Assembly: GCF_003585765.1 (NCBI RefSeq)
Contig: NZ_CP021235.1
Span: forward strand, 868,001 to 932,000
Direction of reading: 5' to 3'
DNA length: 64,000 nt
DNA from: Pontibacter actiniarum
Lineage (GTDB): Bacteria > Bacteroidota > Bacteroidia > Cytophagales > Hymenobacteraceae
Below the pieces are notes generated by a model. It was not told the origin of the DNA. It searched no databases and was given only the letters and a program-made list of their open reading frames with translations. How positions within the stretch are numbered: the stretch's first letter is position 1; every line of letters starts with the position of its first letter. A program made the translations under genes and the position numbers. Below are positions 43,861 through 52,736 of the stretch, in pieces.

Positions 43861-44928
43861 ATGGAGGTTGTAAAAGTAGATATAGAAACCGCCGCGCCGC
43901 TTCACCCCGAGGCGTCCATACTTATCATTTACACCGGCGGTACCGTCGGGATGGTGTTTGATGAAAAGGAGAAGCACCTGGTGCCTTTTAACTTCTCACA
44001 GATACTGGACCATGTGCCGGAGCTGCGTCAGTTTAACTATCTGGTTACCGTGCTGAACATTGAGCCGGCCATAGACTCGTCTAACGTATCGGTGCAGGAC
44101 TGGCTGATGCTCGCAAGCCTGATAGAGGAGAACTACAGCAAGTATGATGGCTTTGTGGTGCTGCACGGCACCGACACCATGGCCTACTCTGCCTCTGCCA
44201 TGAGTTACCTGCTGGAGAACCTGCAGAAGCCCGTTATCTTTACCGGGGCACAGGTGCCGATTGGCCGCATTCGCACCGATGCGCGCGAAAACCTGATCAC
44301 GGCCCTGCAGATTGCCGCTACCAGGCAGGATGGTAAAAGCGTGGTGCCGGAGGTGTGTATTTACTTCCGGAATCTGCTGCTGCGCGGCAATCGCTCGAAA
44401 AAGGTAGAGAGCAGCCACTTCGATGCCTTCAAGTCCGATAACTACCCTCCGCTGGCCGAAACAGGCATCGACATAGAGTACAGCCACGAGAACATTCTGC
44501 CGCACCCGGAGCAAGCTTTAATAGTGCACAACCGCATGAGTGACAAAGTAGCCATTCTGAAGCTGTTTCCGGGCATAACGAAGCAGGTGGTGCAGAGCAT
44601 CCTGCAAGCGCCCGACCTTCGGGGCGTGGTTATGGAAACTTTCGGCTCCGGTAACGCTCCTTCCACGCCTTGGTTCCTGGAGCTCCTGCAGGACGCCCTG
44701 CAACGCGGCGTGCACATCCTGAACGTGTCGCAGTGTGACGAAGGCCGTGTAATCCAGGGGCAGTACGAAACAAGTAAGTACCTGCTAAACATGGGAGTAG
44801 TGGGTGGAGCCGACATTACAACGGAAGCGGCTATCGCCAAACTGATGTTTGTGCTGGGGCAGGGGCTGGACCATGAACAGACCCGGATGCTGTTGTGCCA
44901 GAACCTGCGCGGGGAAATTAGTTTGTAG
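43861..44928 (+). CDS. ansA: Type I L-asparaginase
   Basis: 355 aa. N-terminal IIYTGGTVGMVFDEKE with the nucleophile Thr, VVLHGTDTMAYSASAMSYLLENLQKPVIFTGAQ (second catalytic Thr-Asp), then a C-terminal domain for the cytosolic type (LFPGITKQVVQSIL, ETFGSGNAP). There is no signal peptide, consistent with the cytoplasmic enzyme. It hydrolyses asparagine to aspartate and ammonia. Packed 3 bases after tatD. Confidence 0.95.
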   Translation: MEVVKVDIETAAPLHPEASILIIYTGGTVGMVFDEKEKHLVPFNFSQILDHVPELRQFNYLVTVLNIEPAIDSSNVSVQDWLMLASLIEENYSKYDGFVVLHGTDTMAYSASAMSYLLENLQKPVIFTGAQVPIGRIRTDARENLITALQIAATRQDGKSVVPEVCIYFRNLLLRGNRSKKVESSHFDAFKSDNYPPLAETGIDIEYSHENILPHPEQALIVHNRMSDKVAILKLFPGITKQVVQSILQAPDLRGVVMETFGSGNAPSTPWFLELLQDALQRGVHILNVSQCDEGRVIQGQYETSKYLLNMGVVGGADITTEAAIAKLMFVLGQGLDHEQTRMLLCQNLRGEISL

Positions 44929-44956
44929 GTGCTGTGAAAGTATAAGTGCTGCAAAC

Positions 44957-44988
44957 TTGCAGAAGTGGTGCAGATTGTTCTATATTTG
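44957..44988 (+). promoter_or_regulatory. tRNA-Ser promoter
   Basis: TTGC (44957-44960), 20 bases, TATATTTG (44981-44988), then the tRNA 9 bases later. TATATTTGCACCACAAT (44981-44997) is identical to the tRNA-Glu promoter. Confidence 0.75.
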
Positions 44989-44997
44989 CACCACAAT

Positions 44998-45085
44998 AGA
45001 GAGTTGTCCGAGTGGTCGAAGGAGCACGCCTGGAAAGTGTGTATACCCCAAAAGGGTATCAAGGGTTCGAATCCCTTACTCTCTG
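44998..45085 (+). tRNA. tRNA-Ser (anticodon GGA)
   Basis: 88 nt with a long variable arm typical of class II tRNAs (TACCCC...GGGTA). Acceptor AGAGAGT pairs with ACTCTCT, anticodon loop CTGGAAA (GGA), T-arm AAGGGTTCGAATCCCTT. Discriminator G; CCA not encoded. Confidence 0.96.
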
Positions 45086-45109
45086 CCGGTAGTGATACCC
45101 AAATCAGCT

Positions 45110-45145
45110 AAAAGCCTGCAAACACATCGTTTGCAGGCTTTTTTT
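45110..45145 (+). terminator. Intrinsic terminator of tRNA-Ser
   Basis: AAAAGCCTGCAAAC pairs with GTTTGCAGGCTTTT around a 5-base loop, followed by T residues. Confidence 0.88.
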
Positions 45146-45223
45146 GTTTTATCCTTTCCTAACCTTAGCTTCTCTCCAGCCTGAGGAGGCTGGCTTTCTT
45201 TATTCATTCTCCATGTAAGGCTG

Positions 45224-45574
45224 TCAGTTGAAGATAAGCACTTTCTCCTCGGGCAGGAGCAGGTAGCCGTAGTAGAAGTGGTAGTTGTTGCCGCCCTGGG
45301 TGCGGTAGAGGTGGGTGAAATGCCGAAAGCCAAAACCGGAGACCTGGAGTACTTGCCTTCTGATTGTAATTTTCCCTTGCGGGCTGGCTTGCCGGAGGAT
45401 GTGGCGGTTCTTTTGCAGCATCACGTTTATGCTGCGCATTAGCTGTTCCCTCTCGTCCTTAAACTTGCGCTTATTACCGGCTGCCGCCCGGCACTGGTCG
45501 GAGCAGAATCTCTTGTCTGAGCTTCCTGCCAAAAGGCTGCCGCACTGCAGGCATTCCCTTCCGTCTTCTTCCAT
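45224..45574 (-). CDS. Small zinc-ribbon hypothetical protein
   Basis: 116 aa. N-terminal treble-clef-like zinc site CLQCGSLLAGSSDKRFCSDQCR (four Cys), then a Lys/Arg helix and a beta-strand region with an aromatic cluster (GGNNYHFYYGYLLL). It resembles small Bacteroidota proteins of unknown function with an FCSxxCR box. It may bind nucleic acid. Stand-alone. Confidence 0.75.
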   Translation of the reverse strand: MEEDGRECLQCGSLLAGSSDKRFCSDQCRAAAGNKRKFKDEREQLMRSINVMLQKNRHILRQASPQGKITIRRQVLQVSGFGFRHFTHLYRTQGGNNYHFYYGYLLLPEEKVLIFN

Positions 45575-45989
45575 GTTTTGCTACACTAGCCGTACCCTTA
45601 CGGTTATATTCTGGTACTTAGGGAACTGTACGGGTAGTTTCCGGCTGAAAGTTAGAAAGGTGTGCTATTAGGCCCATAAACCAAGCACGAGCGATATCTA
45701 TCACATTTCTTCGCAGCCGGTTATCTCTCTAAACGCTTTGGAACATGAAGGCCAATCATTTATCCGCATCTGACACAAACCATAGGCTGGAAAGCCTTGG
45801 CAGCCCACTTGATAATCTGTAGGAATATAATATATTTAGCTTTAAATTGTATAGGAGATGAACCCGAAACAACTTTGCCTGAAAATTGAAGGTTGTGGAA
45901 GTAAGGTTCTGTATACTCCAGCCAAAGGGCTAATAACCGGAGGAGTTCCTTATATACAGTAGTTGGTGGTAATAATAACTATAAAGTAA
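45575..45989. other. AT-rich spacer with a possible peptide
   Basis: About 415 bases where base composition turns AT-rich. The only frame of note is the 34-codon one at 45858-45962. GTTGGTGGTAATAAT (45962-45976) is one arm of an inverted repeat completed at 46421-46435. Confidence 0.45.
45858..45962 (+). CDS. Possible small peptide gene
   Basis: 34 aa (MNPKQLCLKIEGCGSKVLY...) preceded by GGAG directly before the ATG. No recognised family. It may be a real microprotein or the end of an older gene. Confidence 0.25.
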   Translation: MNPKQLCLKIEGCGSKVLYTPAKGLITGGVPYIQ

Positions 45990-46418
45990 ATGCCCGTTTT
46001 GAATGATAAGGAATGTAACGAGTTAAATCCCCTTAACCTGATTATCGTTGCGTTTTATAAAAGATATATAAGAAGTGAAGAACACGCACTTAGTGCTTTT
46101 TGGGCTAAAATGGTAATGGGCTTTTGTTTAACCATACATCTTTTCACACTTTGGGAAATAGTTGTTGCAATCTTTGGGATGTATAGTTTAAGAAGGTCTA
46201 TCGTTGAACACTACTTGATATTCCTCATCTTGGGTGTTTGGGTTGGGATGACCTATTTTGTACATAAGTTGACAGTCCCCAATCAGGTGCTTAGGGATAT
46301 ACACTTACATGAAGAAGAATACTTACAAGGACAAAAACTTGGCTGGTTTCATTTGGCTTTTAGCGGTGGATTAACCATTTTGTTTTTACTGCTAACAAAG
46401 CCACACCTAAAAATATAA
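45990..46418 (+). CDS. Hypothetical membrane protein (cassette-like)
   Basis: 142 aa, with TM helices at about 42-66, 76-96 and 118-138, basic loops (RRSIVEHY, FVHKLTVPNQVLRD). AT-rich compared with its neighbours. The flanks carry 15-base near-perfect inverted repeats (GTTGGTGGTAATAAT before; ATTACTACCACCAAC after). No family recognised. Location between repeats suggests a mobile cassette. Confidence 0.65.
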   Translation: MPVLNDKECNELNPLNLIIVAFYKRYIRSEEHALSAFWAKMVMGFCLTIHLFTLWEIVVAIFGMYSLRRSIVEHYLIFLILGVWVGMTYFVHKLTVPNQVLRDIHLHEEEYLQGQKLGWFHLAFSGGLTILFLLLTKPHLKI

Positions 46419-46497
46419 AAATTACTACCACCAACACGGCACAGGCTCCATACTCGGTTATGCCTCGTTCGTAGCCTGTACTAAACGTTAGCAGTAA
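46386..46497 (+). repeat. attC-like inverted-repeat element
   Basis: 112 bases with perfect 11-base terminal arms (TTACTGCTAAC / GTTAGCAGTAA) and an inner pair ACAGGCT / AGCCTGT (46441-46447, 46473-46479). The left arm overlaps the end of the upstream gene. Nested arms around a non-palindromic centre are the layout of attC recombination sites, but the core does not fit GTTRRRY exactly. Confidence 0.45.
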
Positions 46498-46514
46498 GCC
46501 AAAAGAAATAAATA

Positions 46515-47087
46515 ATGGATGTAATCGCAAAATTTGCCAACAGATTTGTACAACGTCACATTAACGGACGAATAAGAAATTATGATGAAGTTATCGAAGC
46601 AGCAAAAGAACAGCTTTATACTATAGATAACCGATTGGATAAGATAAAATTTCTCAACATCATACTTGAGGGAAATAATATAGTGTATGACCAACACAAA
46701 CCCAATTGTACTGCACCAGATACTTGCCATATAAATTTAGCTCATGAATCCATTACTTACTTCTTGGCTCAGGAGTTAGCTAGACTTGGTGTTCAGCTAA
46801 ATGAGGACACTTTTACAATTGAAGAAGAGGGATCAGCTGAAGCCAAACTAGATACAATAATAAAAGACTTAGGAGAATTAAAATTGGGGTATCAAATAAT
46901 ATATGATGATTTAAAGAAGGAACTTGAGGAACTAAAGGGACTGTATTTTCTAGGCAAGAAAAAATGGCATCAACTTTTTGCTGGTAAATGCTTGGATATG
47001 GTTGCAGGTGGTGTAATTAGCGAAACCGTTTCAAAAAAAATAATAACTGCTTTAGAGCCAGCATTTACAAGAGTTATAGAAAGTTAA
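46515..47087 (+). CDS. Hypothetical protein with helical core (cassette-like)
   Basis: 190 aa, mostly alpha-helical (DEVIEAAKEQLYTIDNRLDKIKFLNIILEGNN..., LDTIIKDLGELKLGYQIIYDDLKKELEELKGLYFLGKKKWHQLF). A C-terminal Gly-rich hydrophobic helix follows. No signal peptide. AT-rich. Flanked by GTTAGCAGTA before and TACTGCTAAC after the gene. No family recognised. Confidence 0.65.
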   Translation: MDVIAKFANRFVQRHINGRIRNYDEVIEAAKEQLYTIDNRLDKIKFLNIILEGNNIVYDQHKPNCTAPDTCHINLAHESITYFLAQELARLGVQLNEDTFTIEEEGSAEAKLDTIIKDLGELKLGYQIIYDDLKKELEELKGLYFLGKKKWHQLFAGKCLDMVAGGVISETVSKKIITALEPAFTRVIES

Positions 47088-47093
47088 AAGCCC

Positions 47094-47134
47094 TACTGCT
47101 AACAAAACCTAAACCTCAGCCTTCGGCCGAAGGC
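47094..47134 (+). repeat. Second attC-like left arm with perfect palindrome
   Basis: TACTGCTAACAAA (47094-47106) repeats 46387-46399 directly. It is followed by the perfect 16-base palindrome GCCTTCGGCCGAAGGC (47119-47134). The matching right arm is missing. Confidence 0.45.
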
Positions 47135-47178
47135 CCACACCACCTCATAGCCAAGACCTTTAGGCAAAAAACAAAATA

Positions 47179-48218
47179 ATGAAGTACACAAGACAGTTCT
47201 TTCTCCTTCTGTTACTTATTTCTTTATCAGTACAAGCTCAGGAAAAAAACCAGAGGCATTCGGCTTCCGACACCTGCAAACTCTTTATAAGCAGGATACA
47301 GTAGATATTCTGGTGCTCTCGAAGAAAGGAGAGGAGGAAAAGGAGAAGCCGCTGTTCCTCTTCGTGCAGGGCTCGCTTCCAAAGCCGCTCATCATACTTC
47401 GGGAGAATGGAAAGCCGTACATGGTGTTTCCCTTTGAAACGAGTCAACTGTTGGACGACTACCACCTTGCCATTATCAGCAGTCCGGATGTGCCGCTTAT
47501 ACTCGAGGCAAAAAAGCTACGGAGCGATATGGCCTACGTTGAGCCTGAGACTAATACCTTTCCGAAAGGCTACGTTATACGTGCAAACCTGGGCTATTAT
47601 ACAGCGCGCGATAAAGCAGTTATTAAGTACCTGAAAAAGCAGAGCTGGATTAATGGGGAGAAAGTTGTTGTTGCCGGGCATTCAGAAGGCGCAGCCGTGG
47701 CAGCCGGTCTAGCCGAGGCATCAAAGGACGTGACTCACCTTATCTTCTCCGGGACCAACCCTTTCGGTAGGATGGCGACCATTATCTCCCAGCTGAGGCA
47801 GCATGACGACGCAACGGGTACAGCTACAGAAAAGCAGTTTCAGTTCTGGGAGGAACTGGTGAAGGACCCTGAGAACAACAGCATCCAGGGGGAGGTAACC
47901 TACAAGTCCGTTTACAGCTTCTCTGTTCCTCCGATAGAGTCGTTGCGCAAACTGAAAATACCTGTCTTGGTGGCATACGGCACAAAAGACATGGCAGCCC
48001 CTTTCTTCGATTACATGCGCCTGGAGGCGATCCGCGATAAGAAAAAGAACTTTACATTTATGCCTTACGTGGGGCGTGAGCATAACTTCTTCGGCTTCGA
48101 CAGCAGCGGCAATATAAACTATGATGATTTTGGTTGGGACAGGGTGGCGCAGGACTGGAAGCATGGCTTGATGAGAAATAGTGCTTCGCTCACCAAAAGC
48201 CTGTCAGATGAGCGGTAG
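47179..48218 (+). pseudogene. Secreted alpha/beta hydrolase, frameshifted in a 7-A run
   Basis: From ATG 47179 the translation gives a good signal peptide (FFLLLLLISLSVQAQ) but reaches a stop after 41 codons. The run AAAAAAA at 47243-47249 lies right after the signal peptide. Adding one A joins the leader to QEKKPEAFGFRHLQ and the 301-codon frame ending at 48218, with nucleophile elbow VVAGHSEGAAVAAG and the late His near YVGREHNFFGF. The intact product would be about 346 aa. Real mutation, phase variation and sequencing error cannot be separated here. Confidence 0.75.
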
Positions 48219-48246
48219 CTTTTAACAAAAGCACCAGCGACTGTAA

Positions 48247-48294
48247 ACAAATGGCAGCCCTGTTAGTAGTACTACTAACAGGGCTGCCATTTGT
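48247..48294 (+). terminator. Perfect 48-nt palindrome, probable terminator
   Basis: Two 24-base arms with no spacer, starting ACAAATGGCAGCCC. It lies 28 bases after the hydrolase stop and has a short T-run on each side. Strong as a hairpin, but unusually long and perfect for a terminator. Confidence 0.7.
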
Positions 48295-48586
48295 CAATTT
48301 GCTCTTATGAGCGGAAGCAAGTATGAAGGTACGGTTGGTTTGGCTTCTCTTTTCAAAAGGAGTACCTTCACCTGTAGGGGCATCGATTGCGCCTGTTTTT
48401 GCAACGCAGCTGCAGGGTAGCACAAAACATACTTCTGAAATTTGAGTACAAAAAGCTATACTATCCCAGTTCAGAAAGCGGCAGTTCATAAGGGAGGCGC
48501 GTTTGCCTCCTGGTGGGACATCGGAAGCCAGTTCAGCCTCTCAAAAACACTTACACGTTCAGTACAAACCTAACCAGCAACATTAT

Positions 48587-48922
48587 ATGGAAAAGACCTA
48601 TTATAACCCGGCGGACCTGTCCAAGTTTGGCAACATTTCGGAATTGCAGCCGGAAATGGGGCGCAAGTTCTTCGACTACTACGGCGAAGTGTTTAAAGAA
48701 GGTGCCCTTACAGCGCGTGAGAAGGCCCTTATTGCGTTAGCTGTGTCGCATGCCGTACAATGCCCTTACTGCATTGACGCCTACAGCACCGACTGCCTGG
48801 AAAAAGGTGCCGATGAGAACCAGATGATGGAGGCGGTGCATGTTGCGGCCGCCATCAAGGGTGGCGCGGCCCTGGTGCACGGGGTACAAATGATGAACAA
48901 GATCAAAGAGCTGACAATGTAG
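48587..48922 (+). CDS. AhpD-like protein of arsenosugar biosynthesis
   Basis: 111 aa from ATG 48587 (MEKTYYNPADLSKFG). A longer frame upstream is not supported. The carboxymuconolactone-decarboxylase/AhpD fold carries the redox pair in QCPYCIDAYS (CxxC) and the downstream His in AVHVAAAIKGGAAL. This is the peroxidase-like protein found with ArsS. It is 3 bases upstream of arsS and evidently co-transcribed. Confidence 0.9.
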   Translation: MEKTYYNPADLSKFGNISELQPEMGRKFFDYYGEVFKEGALTAREKALIALAVSHAVQCPYCIDAYSTDCLEKGADENQMMEAVHVAAAIKGGAALVHGVQMMNKIKELTM

Positions 48923-48925
48923 TAC

Positions 48926-49993
48926 ATGGGATCTTCGGTAAAATCACTTAAAGGGCGGCAGCATGAGCTGTCCGATGCTTTTTTCCAGTTAAACGTACTG
49001 CAGGCACCTACGCAGCACGGGGACCAGTTCCCTGCTTTTGCCGGGCGCCTGCAGGAGCACGGCCTATACCCGCTCAAACCCACCGGCACCACTATTCTGC
49101 AGGTGAACATGGGCAAAATGTGTAACCAGACGTGCAAGCACTGCCATGTGGACGCGGGGCCGGATCGCAAAGAAATCATGACGCGCGAAATCATGCATCA
49201 GTGCCTCGAGGCCCTGCAGCAGTCGCCAAACATAACCACTGTAGACCTGACGGGCGGGGCGCCCGAAATGAACCCGGACTTCCGCTGGTTTGTGGAGGAG
49301 CTGTCGAAGCTGGGGCGACAGGTGATCGTGCGCTGCAACCTCACCATCATACTTGCCAATAAGAAGTACCACGACCTGCCAGCTTTCTTTAAACAGCATG
49401 GGGTGCACGTGGTGTCTTCGCTGCCTTACTTCCAGGCTTCCCGCACAGATGCCCAACGTGGCGACGGCGTGTTCGAAAAGTCGATTAAAGCACTGCAGAT
49501 GCTGAATGAGGTCGGTTACGGTTTGGAGGGCAGCGACCTGGTCCTGGACCTGGTGTACAATCCCTCCGGGGCGTTTCTGCCGAGCGCGCAGGCCTCGCTG
49601 GAGGCGGAGTTTAAGCGCAGGCTACGCAGCGGTTACAGTATCGAGTTCCATAACCTGTTCTGCATCACCAACCTGCCCGTTAGCCGCTTTCTGGATTACC
49701 TGGTGCAGAGCGGCAACTACGACACCTACATGGAGAAGCTGGTGAATGCCTTTAACCCGGTGGCAGCTGCGGGAGTGATGTGCCGCAACACCATTTCCGT
49801 TGGCTGGGATGGCTACCTGTACGACTGCGACTTCAACCAGATGCTGGAGCTGCAAGTGGAGCAAAGTTCTCCCCGGCACATTCGCGATTTTAACGCGGCA
49901 GTTTTAGACAGGCGCAGTATCGTGCTAAACCAGCACTGCTATGGCTGCACCGCTGGGGCGGGCTCGAGTTGCGGCGGAGAAACGGTGAAGTGA
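48926..49993 (+). CDS. arsS: Arsenosugar biosynthesis radical SAM protein ArsS
   Basis: 355 aa. The radical SAM cluster motif is CNQTCKHCHVDAGP (CxxxCxxC), with GGE-like TGGAPEMNP. A C-terminal extension has MCRNTISVGWDGYLYDCDFNQM and HCYGCTAGAGSSCGG, cysteines expected for auxiliary clusters. In this family ArsS adds a 5'-deoxyadenosyl group to dimethylarsenite. Directly after the AhpD-like gene and upstream of arsM. Confidence 0.95.
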   Translation: MGSSVKSLKGRQHELSDAFFQLNVLQAPTQHGDQFPAFAGRLQEHGLYPLKPTGTTILQVNMGKMCNQTCKHCHVDAGPDRKEIMTREIMHQCLEALQQSPNITTVDLTGGAPEMNPDFRWFVEELSKLGRQVIVRCNLTIILANKKYHDLPAFFKQHGVHVVSSLPYFQASRTDAQRGDGVFEKSIKALQMLNEVGYGLEGSDLVLDLVYNPSGAFLPSAQASLEAEFKRRLRSGYSIEFHNLFCITNLPVSRFLDYLVQSGNYDTYMEKLVNAFNPVAAAGVMCRNTISVGWDGYLYDCDFNQMLELQVEQSSPRHIRDFNAAVLDRRSIVLNQHCYGCTAGAGSSCGGETVK

Positions 49994-50149
49994 AAGAAGT
50001 TTAGCGGCACCTGGTCTGGACGAACCACCCGGCAGAAATAGAGCAAGTACAGGCTGGTAGTCCGCTCTTAGCACTTTCCCAGGGCTGTTGTTTACCAGGG
50101 AGGTGCCGTGCCTTTTTGTTACATTGGATAAAACAGAAGAAGATAAAAG

Positions 50150-51121
50150 ATGAGTGATTATTTAGAGGCGGCCAAGCTGGTGTACGAAGATGCTGCGAAC
50201 AATCCGCAGAAAGGGCTCTGCTGCACCACCACGCCTGTCTGGCAGCTACCAGAGCTTGCTGTTCCGTCTAAAATGCTGGAGATGAACTACGGATGCGGTT
50301 CTACTGTAAACCCGCGCGACCTGAGCCATAACCCCACGGTGCTCTATGTTGGCGTGGGAGGGGGAATGGAGCTGCTGCAGTTCTCATACTTTACGCGCAG
50401 GCCCGGTGCTGTAATTGGGGTGGACCCCGTAGACCGAATGCTGGCGGTGTGTGCCGAGAACCTGCAGCTTGCGGAGCAGGAGAACAGCTGGTTCGAGCGC
50501 GATTTTGTAGAGTTGCGCCACGGCGATGCCCTGCAGTTGCCTGTAGAAGACAATTCGGTGGATGTGGCGGCCCAGAACTGCCTGTTTAACATATTCAGAA
50601 AGGAAGAGCTGGAGGTAGCGCTTGCCGAAATGTACCGCGTGCTGAAGCCACACGGCAGATTGGTGCTCTCGGACCCCATCAGTGAAGATTACATGCCTGA
50701 GAACCTGCGCAACGATGACCGCCTGCGGGCGCTGTGCCTTAGCGGGGCTATGCCGCTGCAGCAGTACATCGATTTCATTACCGGTATTGGCTTTGGCACG
50801 GTGGAGGTGAGGGCTAAGCGCCCTTACCGTGTGTTGGCGCCGGGCCAGTACGACACCGAAAGTATGATCTTTATCGAAAGCGTGGAAATCTGTGCCATCA
50901 AAGATCCTATGCCGGCTGATGGCCCCTGTGTGTTTACAGGAAAGCATGCCATCTACTTCGGAGAGGAGGACTTCTTTGACGATGGAAAAGGGCACACCCT
51001 GCTGCACAACCAGCCTTTGGCCGTGTGCGATAAAACTGCCAGTGCTTTAGAGAAGCTGGGTAGGAAGGATATACATCTTACCGCGTCTACCTGGTTTTAC
51101 GATGGAGGCGGATGCTGCTAA
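50150..51121 (+). CDS. arsM: Arsenite methyltransferase of the arsenosugar pathway
   Basis: 323 aa. SAM-binding VLYVGVGGGMELLQFSYFTRRPGAVIGVDP, AENLQLAEQE, and DVAAQNCLFNIFRKEELEVALAEMYRVLKPHGRLVLSDP. Several cysteines are positioned for As(III) binding (LCCTTT, NYGCGS, AQNCLF, ALCLSG), and the C-terminus ends in GGCC. It methylates arsenite to dimethylarsenite before ArsS acts. A 156-base gap from arsS holds nothing recognisable. Confidence 0.93.
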   Translation: MSDYLEAAKLVYEDAANNPQKGLCCTTTPVWQLPELAVPSKMLEMNYGCGSTVNPRDLSHNPTVLYVGVGGGMELLQFSYFTRRPGAVIGVDPVDRMLAVCAENLQLAEQENSWFERDFVELRHGDALQLPVEDNSVDVAAQNCLFNIFRKEELEVALAEMYRVLKPHGRLVLSDPISEDYMPENLRNDDRLRALCLSGAMPLQQYIDFITGIGFGTVEVRAKRPYRVLAPGQYDTESMIFIESVEICAIKDPMPADGPCVFTGKHAIYFGEEDFFDDGKGHTLLHNQPLAVCDKTASALEKLGRKDIHLTASTWFYDGGGCC

Positions 51122-51207
51122 GGTATCGGGCTTATTAACTACAACAGATATCGTGCACCCTTTGGGCAGGCTGTGAGGCTTTTGTTGAGCAGCAGGCAAG
51201 TTAGCGA

Positions 51208-51765
51208 ATGAAGATTCTCTTAACAGCGCTCTTATCAGTTGTGTTTGGGAGCTTTTGCTTTGCCCAAGAATATACCCTTGACTCTGCCTGGACAACTCAT
51301 GGGCAGCAGTTTCAGGTAAGGCTTGAGCAAGGCGAAGCTTCCAACCTTCCCTCAAACACAAAGATGTCTTTATTTCGGAATGGCGGGTTACTGTTCAGTG
51401 ACTCCTTATGGTGCAGTAGCCTGTACATGGAGTTAGCGGATATGAACGATGACGGCTTCGATGATTTGCTGCTTTATCAAGGCGCAGGGGCAAGGGCTAA
51501 CGAAACATATAACCTGTTTCTTTACATAAAGGAGAAGAACACCTATCAGAAAGTACAAAGGTATGCTGAGTGGCCAAACCTGCGCAAAACCGGGATAAGA
51601 GGCGTATTAGCGGCCACCATACTTACTGGAACAGTAGAGTACAGATTTTTTGAATTAGACAGGTCGGGAAAGCTAACCGACTTAGGTATTACAGTAGAAG
51701 ATCGGTCGTTTGATGGGAAAGGCTATCAAAAAGGCCTTAAGAAGGTAAGGCGTTTAAGACACTAG
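51208..51765 (+). CDS. Secreted hypothetical protein with FG-GAP-like calcium loop
   Basis: 185 aa. Signal peptide (LLTALLSVVFGSFCFAQ), then a beta-rich domain containing ELADMNDDGFDDLLLY, a Ca2+-binding DxNDDGxDD loop as in FG-GAP/XAC2610-like proteins. The C-terminal part is basic (KKVRRLRH). Probably periplasmic. Function unknown. Single gene between arsM and the sigma factor. Confidence 0.75.
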   Translation: MKILLTALLSVVFGSFCFAQEYTLDSAWTTHGQQFQVRLEQGEASNLPSNTKMSLFRNGGLLFSDSLWCSSLYMELADMNDDGFDDLLLYQGAGARANETYNLFLYIKEKNTYQKVQRYAEWPNLRKTGIRGVLAATILTGTVEYRFFELDRSGKLTDLGITVEDRSFDGKGYQKGLKKVRRLRH

Positions 51766-51943
51766 AAGTACGCGGCTCAACAAGCTTATAAGCGAGGCTT
51801 TGGCTACGATAAATCCCTGCCTTGTGCCAGCACCCCCTGCAGAACAGGCAAGCTGCCGCAGCCTCAACCAGAGTATTTGCAAGATTGGTTTGAAAAAGAT
51901 ACCTTAGCAAAGGATAATCCTGTCTTTCCTTCGTCCTGATCGC

Positions 51944-52564
51944 ATGCACAACACCGATGACCTCCCTCTTCTCCAGGAAAAATGGCTGCAGCTGAAAGGC
52001 GGGGACGGTGATGCCCTTAAATTCCTCTTCGACCGCTACGCAAACGACCTGTACAACTATGGCACAAAGTTTACGCAGGACACCGACCTGGTAAAGGAGT
52101 GTGTGCAAGAGATCTTCGTGACCGTTTGGAACAGGCGTGGCTTTCTGGGGGAGCCGGTTAATGTGAAGAATTATCTTCTGAAATCATACAGGCGCTTGCT
52201 TTTCAAGCAGCTGGGCACGCGGCAAAACTATGCCGTTTACAGCGAGACTGCTGCTAACTATAGTTTTCAGGTAGAGCTGAGCGCAGAGGAAAGGCTGATC
52301 GCACAGGAGCGCAGAAGTGCGGCGCGGGAACGGTTGGAGCGTGCTTTGGCTTCTCTCACGGCCCGGCAGCGGGAGGCGGTTTTTCTGAAATTCCACGAGA
52401 ACCTGTCGTATGAGGAGATTGCGGAAGTGATGGACATCTCCGTGAAAGCCACCTACAAGCTTATGGCTATAGCGCTCAGCGAGTTGCGTGACAACCTCTC
52501 CCAGGATCACTTTATGCTTCTGTTGGTGCTGGCTTTGGTAATGGCCTGCAGCTGTTACATTTAA
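51944..52564 (+). CDS. ECF sigma factor with hydrophobic C-terminal tail
   Basis: 206 aa. Region 2 (ALKFLFDRYANDLYNYGTKFTQDTDLVKECVQEIFVTVWNRRG), region 4 (ASLTARQREAVFLKFHENLSYEEIAEVMDISVKATYKLMAIAL). After region 4 it continues HFMLLLVLALVMACSCYI, a helix long enough to enter the membrane. It is typical of Bacteroidota FecI-like factors controlled by FecR. The anti-sigma gene follows 172 bases later. It starts at ATG 51944. Confidence 0.93.
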   Translation: MHNTDDLPLLQEKWLQLKGGDGDALKFLFDRYANDLYNYGTKFTQDTDLVKECVQEIFVTVWNRRGFLGEPVNVKNYLLKSYRRLLFKQLGTRQNYAVYSETAANYSFQVELSAEERLIAQERRSAARERLERALASLTARQREAVFLKFHENLSYEEIAEVMDISVKATYKLMAIALSELRDNLSQDHFMLLLVLALVMACSCYI

Positions 52565-52736
52565 AGTCTTCCCCTTCAGCTAACTTTCTCAGCGTAATAC
52601 CTACCTATCCTTTCGGGAGTTATTATTTGCCCCCTGTGCTCCCAATCCTTAAGGTTAAATTTAATTTTTTCAAAAATTTATTCTTGTGCATGGGGTGATT
52701 TTCCCTTTTGGCCCCTTATTAGGGAAAAGCACAGCC

